Shown: positions 12,606 through 25,300 of the stretch, one piece after another
How positions within the stretch are numbered: the first letter of the stretch is position 1
Layout of the letters: the number at the start of each line of letters is the position of its first letter
Source of the DNA: Rhyzopertha dominica
Lineage: Eukaryota > Arthropoda > Insecta > Coleoptera > Bostrichidae
Length of the DNA: 64,000 nucleotides
NCBI GenBank assembly: GCA_025024175.1
Contig: QCXZ01000041.1
Coordinates: 15,495,786 to 15,559,785, forward strand
Direction: 5' to 3'
Program-made: the position numbers and the translations under genes
Notes under the pieces: model-generated
The model's database searches: none
Told to the model about the DNA's origin: nothing
The model's input: only the letters and a program-made list of their open reading frames with translations

Positions 12606-14794
12606 CTATTGAATAGCATTTTTTTTATTATAGAGAAATACGCCTAATTTTTGGGATCCTTTTGAATTTTCATGTAAGGTAAATATGGAAAACAAGATTT
12701 ATTTAAACATCCAAAATTAAAAGGTGTCTAAATTTTCTCTTCTCACATATGATTGAAAATTTCTATATGCAATGGCAACCTGTGGGGTTTGGTAAAGCTC
12801 ATGGTACATTTTAGTGAAGCAACACAAAGAGAAGTGTTGCGAAGCATCACGAATATTTGTGTGTTAAAACTGAATTGAATCAACAAATGTACGTTTCTTC
12901 ATAAGAAATGACGAAAAATAAAAAAGGAGCTTCGCTTTGCAGCACTTTGCACCCCGTCTTATCGTGCAAGTGTACTATGACCTTTATGGGTGGCAAACAG
13001 AATGTCTGTCAGAACCATGTTTGTACAAGGTACTAAGGGCATTGAGCAGCTGTATTTTTTTAAGATAAAAATGTACCAAAGAAATTCACTAAAAATATTT
13101 TTAGCTTCCTAAATAACCACGCTAGTGGGCATATCTAACATCATGTTACAAATAATTGCCAGCATTTCAAAATTGGCCAATAAAATATGGGTGAGAAAAA
13201 TAATTTTTCAAATCCCTATTTAATCTCTTAGAAGTTTTGTAACATTTTTTTCTGATTATGATGATAATGACTGCAGAACAGAAAAACCTCAAAACTACTG
13301 GGTGTTGTATCTTTTAAAACTTCAATCAAGTTTAATGAACTGTTTTTTTTTTATTTTAGAGTTCCAAAACTGATTTCTTTTGATAGCAGTAGACAGCTCC
13401 ACTTGAAAATGTCAGTTTCCTTGATATCACGAAAAAATTCATAAGATAAATTTTTCCACTTTTTTTTGTAAGCTACATATTATGTAAGAAAAATAGCAGT
13501 CAAAAGCAAGTCAGATAGTATTATTAATTTTGAAATTATTGCTAAAATAGTACATTCAACAAAAAGTCATTTTCTTCTCGATTCTGGTAAAAATAGATAG
13601 AATAGTATAGATTTTTTCACTCTGTTTTGTAGGCTGTTAACTCACGGTGGTCAAAACCTGAATTTGATATGTTAATAGCTTTTACCTTTTTTAAGTTATG
13701 GCCCAAGTAGTATACACACCACACATCCGAGCAACAAACTTCCTGATTTAATCAGTAATGGTATAATTTAATCTGCATGTCCAATGCCTAATGTAAATTT
13801 TTAAAACTTATTCACAATATATATATATATATTCTCTTTGTTATTTTTATTAGATATAACAGTCCTATGCCTACTCCTGACCTTGTACGGGTAAATCAAC
13901 CCTCGCTGTGGCTGAAGGCCCCGCACTGTTTGTGGCTCTTGTTAAATACCATAGCTATGTCCTCACTTTCGCTCTTAATAGCACGAGGCCAGCTCACTTT
14001 GAATTTAAAATTAAAATTTTATTTCTTGCCTTTTTGGGGAATAGGATTAAAGATCTAATATAATGTTAATCAAATACTGTGTTTCCGCTGACCAAAATAA
14101 ATGTTTCCAATCGTTAATTAAGAATTTAGTTGAATATACTAAATTATTTTTTAATTTTTTGAAGGTGGACAGTGCCCACTCCGACGGACCGCCACTGTGT
14201 ATACAACAGCCATAAACATAAACTTTAAGGGATGTTATACACTGGTACAAAAAAATACAAATGTTCATCAAAGTTTGGGAAATTCTCAGTCACATGAAAT
14301 ACTAATTTCATTAAGTGAAAAAATATACTCTTTTGCACTTATATCTTATAACCTGAAGTTTACATGTTCATCAGTTCATGTTTGCAAAATGTATTTTTTG
14401 TTGCAGTTCGCACCTACATACAATCTATTTTGAAGCTACATTAATCCAACTCATTTTTTTTAAGTTTTTCATCCTTAATCAAAAAGTTGCAGATTTCTTG
14501 CTGTGTAGTTCTGGGAAGACTTTTATAACAAAGTAACTGCAATGCATGAAATGAATTAATTTCTCTTTTCTGTTGATCATTTGTTTCTTAAGCCAAATAT
14601 CAAATTTTGTTGTATTAGAACTCTTAATTAATAATTTGAAAATATGCCTTCTATTAGGTATACCTATGTTTCAAACTATGTACTATTTACTCACCATGTA
14701 TATTTGCCTGCTTCAAACACCTTTTGGTACAAAAAGATTGAATAATGAACAGGTACACAAATAACAGGATGTACTAATGAAAATTGAATCAACA
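12606..14794. other. Intergenic between the HSL and NAA50 3' ends
   Basis: The two genes converge here. No exon, RNA gene or transposon protein could be supported. A short (AT)n run lies at about 13817-13832. Open frames here are short and lack splice context or homology. Confidence 0.6.
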
Positions 14795-14800
14795 TTTATT
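14795..14800 (-). other. Poly(A) signal of NAA50
   Basis: AATAAA on the minus strand, 73 bases past the NAA50 stop codon. Confidence 0.6.
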
Positions 14801-14872
14801 TACATCCACATTTCATAATTTAAAAATTAATTTAATTTCCAAAACGATTGTGATGGGATAAGCTGAACAAAA

Positions 14873-15480
14873 TTAATTTTCACCGTGAGTTCCATTAACT
14901 TTTCCGTTTTTCCTTAGTGTCTTTTGTAAAACATGTGCATCTGCCGGTTCAATCCTCTTGTAATAGTGTTCTTTGGTTTCAACGATTTCGAATCCAAACT
15001 TCTTGTAAAAATCTATAGCACCCTCGTTATTTATCTGAACATGCCTGCAAAAACGGGATTAACAAACAAGCGCAAGGCAAATCAATCCTATCTTACAGAA
15101 ATATGCTATCGAAGTTTCCGTCCTGTTCTACATAATTCAGAACGTGCTGCACCATCGTCGTGCCAATTCCTAGTCTACGATACGGGTATAAACAACCTAA
15201 TGTCATAATGTATAGTCGTCGTGTCTTTTCGGAAGTATCAATTCGACAACACACTGCTCCAACTACTATATCATTGTAATAGGCCAATTTGGCTAGCTCC
15301 CCTGCCTCCAGGACATCTTCGTAAAATTTATTATTGTACGATACAGGAAAAACCACACTATTCAGTCGTTTTAACTGCTTGATGTTATGTGGGGTTACGT
15401 TTCCCAATTCGATGTTTGCTCTGCAGAAAATCAATATAAAAAACTCCCAGTTATCAGATTACGTGTTCTTACCTCGTCAT
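14873..15480 (-). CDS. NAA50: N-alpha-acetyltransferase 50 (San), NatE catalytic subunit
   Basis: Three coding exons on the minus strand: 15473-15480 (8 nt, Met-Thr plus two bases), 15097-15420, 14873-15044. They give 167 residues. The start reads MTRANIELGNVTPHNIKQLK, then FPVSYNNKFYEDVL, YIMTLGCLYPYRRLGIGT with the acetyl-CoA RRxGxG/A loop, and HVQINNEGAIDFYKKFGFE. NAA50/San acetylates N-terminal Met followed by hydrophobic residues, works with the NatA complex, and is needed for sister chromatid cohesion in Drosophila. The tiny first exon is chosen because an acceptor sits at 15421-15422, a donor follows ATGACGAG, and the joined frame restores the insect-like MTR start. It is head to head with the C2CD3-like gene. 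Confidence 0.95.
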
Positions 15481-16363
15481 GTCTTGAAATTAAAGAATTA
15501 TACTACACTGTACGGCAAAAAAATGCAAACGAAACGATTGTAAAATTCATTCGGATTCTAAAACCGCACAGGCGCAAAATTGGACATATGTCAACGTCAA
15601 CTGTCAAGAAAATGTCACTCTCCAGTCTCCAACCCCTTGGAATAGAGATGGACAATACAACAACATTTTGTAATTATAATTATCCTGCAGGATTCGTTCG
15701 CTCTGAACGAGTCCGGGTTGATTGACCCATCTTTAATAGTCAGTACCCAATAATATTAGAAAAGATATTAACCCAGGCAAATGTTATTTCTAAGGTAAAT
15801 ACCTATGCCAATTATTTTCATGAAAATAGTGTGTCTGTTTTAAATCTGGTGTGTAACACAAAATTTAATTGAAATAGGACTAATGATTTGCTTTATTAGT
15901 GACCAGTTGCCTGCATTCTCTTCACTAATGGTCAAAATGGCAGCAATTTCAGGTTATTCTTTAGTTTACTAATAAATAATGATAAATAAATACATGATCA
16001 GGTAAGTACTAAATGCATGTTTATAACAAGACATTTGTATATTAGGCTGCTACATACATTTAAATTTATAATAGTATTGAGGTTAATAGATATACATGAT
16101 TATTAAAAACAGGCGTATGTAGATACTTAAATCGATAGAATGTAGAAAAAATGGTAAATAACAATTTATTCGAAAACAGCACTTGTATAAAATAATTGCA
16201 TGTCAATAAATTATTAAAAACATTAAATTTTTAGGTTGGCTATGCTGTCTTCTGCTGTCACTTTTCGTTTCGATACTTTTCAAATTTGACAAGTAGTGTC
16301 AGGTGTTGTGTAGGTTATGTTTATTACATTAAGCGTTAAATTTGAATTCATATAAATTCTTTG
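15481..16363. promoter_or_regulatory. Shared divergent promoter region, NAA50 / C2CD3-like
   Basis: 883 bp between opposed start codons with no gene. A cluster TGTCAA, CGTCAA, CTGTCAA, ATGTCA spans 15589-15617 on the NAA50 side. On the other side CTGTCA (16255-16260), TTGACA (16286-16291) and GTGTCA (from 16297) lie 60-110 bp before the C2CD3-like ATG. Promoter role is inferred from location and from the same words at the other gene starts. Confidence 0.5.
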
Positions 16364-19300
16364 ATGAAACAAAATTACTTTGATACGCAATTTAATGGAA
16401 ATAAACTGAATGACCCAGTAGTGATTATGTTACCTTACCGAACAAATTATAACTCCAAAAGTTTTCTAATAACAAAAATGCTGGAGCAAGGGCAGCGACT
16501 GAGGAATTCAATAGTGGAGACGATTTTGCAAAACGATCCTTTCAACGTGAATGCTATTTTAGATCCACAAGTTCATGTGGACAATACTTTGAAAAACACA
16601 GAAAATAGTGTTAGCAGTAAGCAGATAGATGCATATTTGCAAGGAAAACAAATGTCAGTAGAAGAAGAGCAACAGGTTTTATATGCATTACAAAGAATGT
16701 CACCTGATGAACTTTGCAAAATTACAGACAGGATATACACATCTTATAATAAAACATGTGACTGTGATATTTGTAACATGTATACAAATGATAATTTGTG
16801 CTGTGATTTGAAAAGATCTGCAACTTCACTTGAACAAAAAACTGCTAATGTTCCTCCTATAGATATAAAATCAAAGCAGTTTCAAGATTGTTGTGAAGAA
16901 ACAGCTAAATATTTAAGATATGTGGATTCTATGCAAGTTCTTATATATAGCTTATGGCTTAATGATGCAGGCAAACGTAAAATCTCTGCATCCGAAACGA
17001 AATTACCATCTATGATCAATCACAGTTACTTTGTTGAATATTCTATTCCAGATAGTTTAGCCAAGGTGAAACCGATAAATTCGGCTCGGTTTTGTTCCAA
17101 AACGCTTCACGACAATCAAATTTACTTCCGACAATCATCAATACACGACATCAAAACTGACTGTCTATGTGACACACAGTTGAGATTCACGGTGAGCTGT
17201 CGTACTTTAAAACAAAAGCAGAGCAACGTCCTAGGTGTTGCAAAGTTTAATTTGGGTTTGTTGGAAGGATGTAAAAATTTGGCATGCTGTCAAAGGCTGA
17301 CGTTATACTTAAATGAACAGTCGGCTGTGGTCATGGGTAGCCTAAAAGTTACGGTGAAATTAGGGTGCGGAAGGCTTTATTTCGGGAAAAAGTTCATTGA
17401 TGCTATCTCCGGTAATGAAAGACCAGCGGAAAATTCTCTTGACTCGTCTGATGCATCACAAGTTGAAATAAATACTGTGAAAAGTACTGCTAAAACTATT
17501 TCAACTACGAAAGCTGAAGATTTGGATAAATCCGTTCAGCATAGACTTCCATATGATAGAATTGTCAAAGTCCGTACTAAAAGAATACCTGACAGTAGTT
17601 CACAAACAAACAATTTAATACAACTGGAACAAGTTCCCAAAATTTGCACAGATGTAGTGGAAATAAATGTAATTTTTTATTGTTTTGTTGTCATTTGTAG
17701 TTTACCGTTCATTTTTTTTTTTCAGAAACAAATTGTATGGGGGCTAATATACATCTCTCAGGCACAATTCCTGGAAAAAGTAGACAGTTACTGTACTTAT
17801 CAACCATTCTGTATTGAAGAATCTACATGCACAAAGACTGTCTGCAATTCGTCAAATCCAGTTTATGACCACGTTCAGGTATTATCATTCAAACATAATA
17901 TATGCAGGCAAATTAAGAATTTTGATCACCCTGTATAGATGTTCGTTTGCTTGAAACTGTTTATACAAAATAGTTTGATGCATCATTCCATGTATGGGCT
18001 AATAATTTGCAGATTTTTAACAAGTACAAGCAATATTTAGCATAAAGTGATAGAGCAGAAAAATTCTAAATAGCACGCAATATCATTTTGTATCGCATCA
18101 CACATTTTATGAAATTCGCATATTCTGCCGTTGTATATTTTGTACTTAAAAAAAGCAGGAAACAAACCAAAACACAAATAAGTTCAATTAAAACTATGAT
18201 GCTATAAAAACATTTAAAAAGGCTGTACGGCGAAAGAGACTTAAGCACATTATTCTTGCATCATTATGATCATTGTTAGGCCAAGAACTATCCAGCGAGC
18301 TATTAACAAGCCCGATTCATTGAGCTGTTCTCAAGTTATGTGTGTGATAGGCATCAGACAGATGGACAAAATGGGTACAATAGCGCTGTGTGTTGTGCTT
18401 CTTTTAATATTATTTAAACTGTAGTGGTAATGAGGAAATTAATGTGTTGAAATGTTTGGAATAGTCTTGATTGTGTAATTCATATGTAATATACCACTGC
18501 CGGAAATGTGTTAGCTGTTGTTGCAGGAATCATTTTTATTTTATTTACTTTTTAGTATTTTGTTATATTATTTGGGAACTAAAGAAGTCTTGCTTAACTG
18601 GCTATGTTGATAACCAATAGATACTACAAAATGGAGAAGATATTGTATTGATCAATAGAATGTCGGAGTACAGAGTTCCCAACAATAATAGTTCTTGTAA
18701 ATATAAATAACAGAAATTGCAGGTTAGGTTGAAAAGCAGCTTATATATTATAGCTGAACCTCACCTGTACAAAAGCGTGTAATTATAATTTATTTCTAAA
18801 TTAAATAAAAGACATTTATTATTATTATCATAATATATCATTTTGGTTATTTTAATTAATGGAAGTTCTAACAAATTTTTTATATCATTTGTTGGTATTT
18901 TAAAGTTATCTATTTATGCGTTTTAAGTATGTTATAGTAATTGTAAGTATGTTATGATGATCAAATCACGATCACTAATATTTATTAAAAATTCCCCTTT
19001 ACCGACCAAATGGGAAAATAAATCAATTATTAAGCTATTTACAATTTTCTGCTTTCATCACTAATTTTGTCAGCTTCACACTTAATGACATCAATAATTA
19101 TTGTGTTTTGAAATATATTATCCTTCCATAAACAGATATGGAAAAGCACTAGATTTAATACTCAAAATTGCTTTTAATAATAATTTTCCAAATTATTTAG
19201 TTGAAAGGTTCTACTTTAAATATTTTTCAAAATTTAAGTTTTTGATAAGTATGATAAAAAGTTAAAATTTGATTTCCTGGTCAAGTCTTGGTTTATTTAA

Positions 19301-22300
19301 ATTATTTTTTCTACATGAATTGAGTAACTATTGATGTGTGGTTTCTCATGTCTTGTCCATAATAAAGACAAAATTTCAGTTCTGAATCTTTCAGAAAGTA
19401 CATGAACTTTCATGTAAGATCGCAATTCAAAATTATGTCAACGAAAAACAAAAAAAAAAACGCTATTTTCCATTACTACACATTTGTTTTTTATATAAAT
19501 ACACTGCTGAATAATTTTAAATCTTAACATTTTTGGAATGCATTTTTCAACTCAAATATTCTACAAAATTCATACAAAACCTTTCAATTGTTTTGTTGCG
19601 AGTTTCATATTTAATCATTAATTTGTTTGTGCATTTGGTATAAAGCTTTAGGTTGAGGTCAAGTTCTCTTTCAATGTTTTCATCAAAAATAAATAAAATT
19701 GGAAGCTGCACTATTTAGAATTAAATTAAACTTGGTGGAGAGGTCAATTTTGATGTCAGAGAAACAAATCTTCCGTTATTTAATCTTTCAAATGCTTTTA
19801 TTTCTTTTCACGGCCACTTAAATATAGAAAATACGAGGCATGTTTTTTAAGTAAGTACCGTTTTGGAATTAAAAAAAGACGTGCAAAGATATCGCAATAA
19901 TTTTATCTTACATGAAAGCCTCTACCTTAATCTACTTTTCTACATAATTTCCGTGAATATTGAGGCACTTGTCATAACGTGGCACCATTTTTTGAATACC
20001 CTCCTCATAAAATTCTGCCGCCTGACTTGTTAACCACTGTATCACAAATGTTTCGACTTCGTTATCGTTTTGAAGACGCTGACCACCCAGGTGTTTCTTC
20101 AAGTGCAGGAACAAATGGTAGTCGCTGGGCGCCAGATCAGGGCTGTATGGAGGATGATCTAGAGTTTCCCATTTAAAAGATTTGATGAGATTTTTGGTCC
20201 GATTAGCCACATGTGGACGGGTATTGTCATGCAGCAAAACGATACCCTTACTCAACTTGCCACGTCTTTTATTCTGGATTGCACGACGCAGATTGTTCAA
20301 TGTCTTACAATAAGACGCTGCATTGATTGTCTCATTACGAGGCAGAAACTCCACTAGCAATACTCCTTTTCTGTCCCAAAAAACTGTGCACATGATTTTC
20401 CGGGCAGAAATTGTTTGCTTAAACTTCACTTTTTTGGGTGATGATGAATGTCGCCATTCCATGGATTGTTGTTTCGATTCTGGTGTGACGTAGGCCACCC
20501 ATGTTTCGTCACCAGTAACAATTTGGTCTAAAAAATCTTCACCTTCATTGTGGTACCGCTCAAGGAAAGTCAATGCACTGCCTAAACGTTGGGTTTTGTG
20601 CAAATCCGTCAACATTTTCGGAATCCAACATGAACACAATTTCCGGCAATTCAAGTTCTCGGTCACAATGCGATACAAAACACTACAAGAATATTGAGGA
20701 AAGCAGTCCCACTATGATGAAATTGTAAAGCGTCTGTTTTCTCTCACCTTTTCGTTCACTTTCTGCACCGAATCTTCATTAACGACCGAAGGACGCCCAT
20801 TCCGTTCTTCATCATGCACATTTGTGCTTCCATCTATAAATGCTATCACCCATTTCCTTACCATTCCATCACTCATAATGTTTTGTCCGTAAACTTCACA
20901 GATCTCACGATGAATATCGATCGGTTTTACGCCTTTAGCACTAAGAAATCGTCAAACAGCCCGTACTTCACAATCGGCGGGATTCACGATTGTCGGAGGC
21001 ATCTTAAACACTCAGTAAACAACATATACAATGAAGAATCAAACTGTAATGGCGTCAGTGCGTAGACAAGAGATGTAGGTAACCAGCGCGCATGCGCGGA
21101 ACGCTGACCGTAGCGCTGCGGCGGCGGAATCGCAGAACGGTACTTACTTAAAAAACATGCCTCGTATTTGGCTTCGACTCTTAGCATTAAAATTGTTCTA
21201 TAGGAGATATATTTACATTATTGAACTTATTTGACAGCTGTATGAAAATCCTTTTTGTTTTCCTACAAAAACTATTTATTTAGGGACTTTATTTTCTAAA
21301 AAATATCGAAATTTGCAATTTTTTTTTAAATTGAAGAATTTGAGCTTTTATTTCACTTGCTGGGATTACAAATAAAAATCTGATATTTTTAGCAAATATA
21401 CATTTATCTTAAGCTCCTGTTGGTTTCATATGCATTTTTCCATTACCTTGACAAGTACAACTAGTATTGAAGTAAAGTAAAAATTGTATTACAAAATTAT
21501 TTGCTTTTAAAATCAAAGAGACAAGAAAGTGTTTAAGGTTTTATTAATCACTGCTTTGTAATAGTAGAAAAGTTATTTCTTCAGTGATAACATGTGGGTA
21601 ATGTATTGTTATAAGTAATTTTGTAGCAATATATAAAAATACAATTTTGTAATACTAAAAAACAAAAAGCAAATATGCAGTATCAATTTTTATTTTATTT
21701 TAATTATTAGTATAACAAATATTGTGTATGAGAAAATACTTTGTAATTTTCACAAAACTTTTTATTATGGTTAAATAACATTAATAGGGAAGATCTAGCC
21801 AAAGAAAAGTTGTGAAATACATCAGTATATTCAGATAACTTTTTACAGGTGAGGCTATGATTGCCTTTTAAGTTTACTAGAAAAAGCCAAAAAAACATGC
21901 ACACACCGTATGCTAGAATGAAAACATTGTCCACAATCAGCTGATGGAGGAGGAGTCAATATTGTCATGACAAATTGAAAATGCTCGATTTTTAACACAT
22001 ACAAATCTAATAAGGACTGTGTTTGGTAAAAATTTCAGATTTTTACTTGTAGTCCCATCAAGTGAAATCCGAAGCTCGAAATCTTTGATTTTAAAATATT
22101 TTATGTTTTTTTATAGAATAATGTTGTTAACCGATTTTTGCATGAAGAGAATAAAATGTCCATAAAAAATTAACTCCCTACATTCAACTGGAAAGATGCT
22201 AGAGATTATAAGAAAATGAAAATTGTAAAAATTACAAGAAAATATGAACACTTCTAAAAATTGCCATAATGTTCATATTTTGCCAAGAATTACTTTCATG

Positions 22301-25300
22301 TAGCTTTTAAATAAGACCAAAAACAGAACAATATCTCTTGTAGAACTTTTTTTAACGACCAACGTTAAAAGAGTCCAGAAATCATACTTTTATTAAGTTT
22401 TGTTAGCTGCGAAACGGAACAGAAAGATTAAACAATTTGTAACAAATTTCTCAATAAAGTGTCATTCACATCTAAGATTTTTGAATTTTAGTCGGAGGTG
22501 TTAATAATAAGATTTCCATGATAATGTGACATGTATGTACATAATATATCTTTTGTAATTAGTATTTGAATTTGAGGCGTCAGTTTAAAAGATACATCAT
22601 GAATTCCATAACACTGCTTATATTCCAGAAAGTTCCACTGATATATGAAGATGACCTGTTGTATCGTATGCGTGACAACTTTACAGTACTTGAATTTTGG
22701 GGTAGAACTGACGGCAAATTCACAACCATTGGGTTAGCTAAATTGCCACTGCAACAATTTTACTTGTCATATAGAAACCCCATCGTTCTAAAGCACTTAT
22801 TAAAAAATAAGGTAAATAACAACAAAAATTAAACCTTTTCTTTGCCTAATTATACTGTTTTAGCTACCTGTTATAAGTACAGACTGGTGGGAACCAATAG
22901 AAGGATTAAATGGAGAGGATGCAATAATTGGACAAGTTCATGTTTTGCTTGCATTAGGTTCAGACAGACAGATACATAATTTAGAGGAAGAAAGAGGTTT
23001 TTGTAAAGATATTGTTAAAGCTCAAGCAAAACCTATCATCAATAAAGTGTCACCTTTCAAAAAAGCTGTAAATAAGGGTGTTACGAAGATCAGGGCAGTA
23101 AATTCAACTGTAAAAAGTGTGGAGATACAAACTGAGATGGAAAGCACATCTGTGGAATCTCCGAAAGTTCCTTCACAAGAGAAGCTTGAAAATTTTCTGT
23201 CTCAGTTGCTGCAAATACAGAAAGTGTCCACTACGGATACTAGCACAAATACTGAAGTGCAACAGAATGAAAATCCTGTCCAGGAAGAGCCAAGCGAGGG
23301 TGGACAAAACTTAAGGTTACAAAAAACCTCAGACTTACTCGACACTTTGCAGAAAGCACTTTCCATTGAACCTGGCACCTTTGAGAAAACTGAAGATTCG
23401 TTTAAAGCACACATTTTGATCGAAAACGCACTGCATCTGCCAGTGAGGAAGAAATGCCGTTCGAAAAAGTCCAAAACGAAAAATGTCAAGAAAAATGATG
23501 ACTTATTACCTACAACGTATGTTACATTTGAAGCACTGCCCAACCAGGAGTTGAAAGTAACTCCTATTGTGAAAAAAAATTCCAGTCCTCGATGGGACTA
23601 TCACTGTGATGTTTCTTTGCCTCTAGACTTGCTTACAAATGTAAGTTTCATTTTTTGTTACAAAATCTGAAAACCTAATGTCTTCTGTTTTAGAATCAAA
23701 AACGGCTGATTTTTAAGGTGTGGCGTAAATCAAACTTATCCGTTCTTGAACCTTGCCCTCAAACCGATATAGTTTTGGGGTTTGCTGCTTTAGACCTAAC
23801 AGTATTGTCAGCTGGGTTGCCATCAGTGCATGGATGGTTTAACATTGTCGATTTTACCAGTAAATGTCATGGACAGATTAAGGTAAATCTTCATTTATAG
23901 AAATTCCGTGCTTGCAAATAAATCAGAACTTGTTATTCAATAGGTTTAACTTTTATTTAATTTTAAGTAATTTAGGTTTTGTATTTCCTTACCCTTTGAA
24001 TTTTATGAGCACTTGTTTTTTTGCAAAACAGAACTGTTTTTTAGATTCTGTCTTTGATAAAGATAACAGGTGTAACTGAAATCTCAGATAGATAAGTTTT
24101 GTTTATGTTTGAATAGTGATACTTCATTTTCAGAAAAACTATTTATTTTATATTATGGACACTGAAAGCATTAACCCTCATGTGACATTGTTGTATTTGT
24201 CATCGGCAATTTGTAACTTCCCAAATCAAAATCCTTTATAAGCTTTTTAATATTTATGAATATATTGTTACAATTTCTTTTTATATTATGCATTAACATC
24301 ACTCCAAGTTTAAAGGATTTTTGACTGAATGAAATAAAAAATAAACTTTTCTGATAGCATTGGCCAGTGTTATACAGTTTGTATTTTTTTAACTCTCTTT
24401 AAAATATTACTTAATTAATAAAAGCCAACTCATACAATTTATTTCCAGCAAAATATAAAGGAAAAATTCGCGTTGCCCAGTCACTGGCTTTATATGATAG
24501 TTACAAGCTACTTATTTTTAGAAAGAACACATGAGCTTATTACTAAAAAAAAATACAAAAAAATTATTACAGAAACAAAACCGGCAACACATTCTTTGTT
24601 GTAAAACAAAACTACTATTCTGAACATATTTTATGTAGTCCAGTGGTCCATTAGACAAGGTAGTCGATGATCGAAACATGGATTGTATACGCAATTTATT
24701 TTTGCACTATATTAATATACAGGGTGTCCAACAAAACCCCAGAGTATCTGAGAAAATAAACGTTAGAAGTCTTGGCACACTAACTAATTCAGTCATTCAA
24801 ACTAAAATATTCTCAAACTGGTAACTTTCTGATTTTAGATGGAACACCCTGTATGTTTTATATTTTTGGATTCTATGATTAATTTAAGAGTGAATTTTTT
24901 AAAGGTCATGTATAGCTAAAATCAACTTTACTTTAGAGTTCAGTAACTTCAAATTCAGCAGACTGACAAAAAATAATAATAAAAAGTGATTTTACATGTA
25001 GATGACTGTGAACAAATGTACCGTTATATAATTGTAGAAACAAAAAAAGGAAAAAATATAGGGTGTTTCTTTAAAAATAAGGCAGTTACTTCTATTTCCT
25101 GTATAACTAGAACTTATAGCGGTGTGACAATGTTTCGTTAGTGTGCCAATTTTAAGAATCACCCATTTTTATTTTCCTAGATATTTGTAACTATAGGTTT
25201 TCGTTAGACACCCTATATTTTAATCAGATTCCTCCAACAATAAATTCTAATTTTTTGGTCAGCTGTTAAGTTTAGACAAAAAGTTTTGATCATAAAAGAA

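Larger units (their letters stand above)
17879..22628 (+). other. C2CD3-like intron 2, hosting a mariner
   Basis: 4.75 kb intron. Apart from the mariner at 19834-21164 I see only AT-rich sequence with no exon. It starts GTATTA and ends TTCCAG. Confidence 0.75.

Noticed and set aside
17669..17725. Transmembrane segment in the 525-codon open frame starting near 16361
   Set aside because: The hydrophobic stretch has a GTAATT donor and TTTTCAG acceptor and interrupts a C2 strand; it is an unspliced intron, not a membrane anchor. The listed start at 16361 is TTG; the ATG is at 16364.
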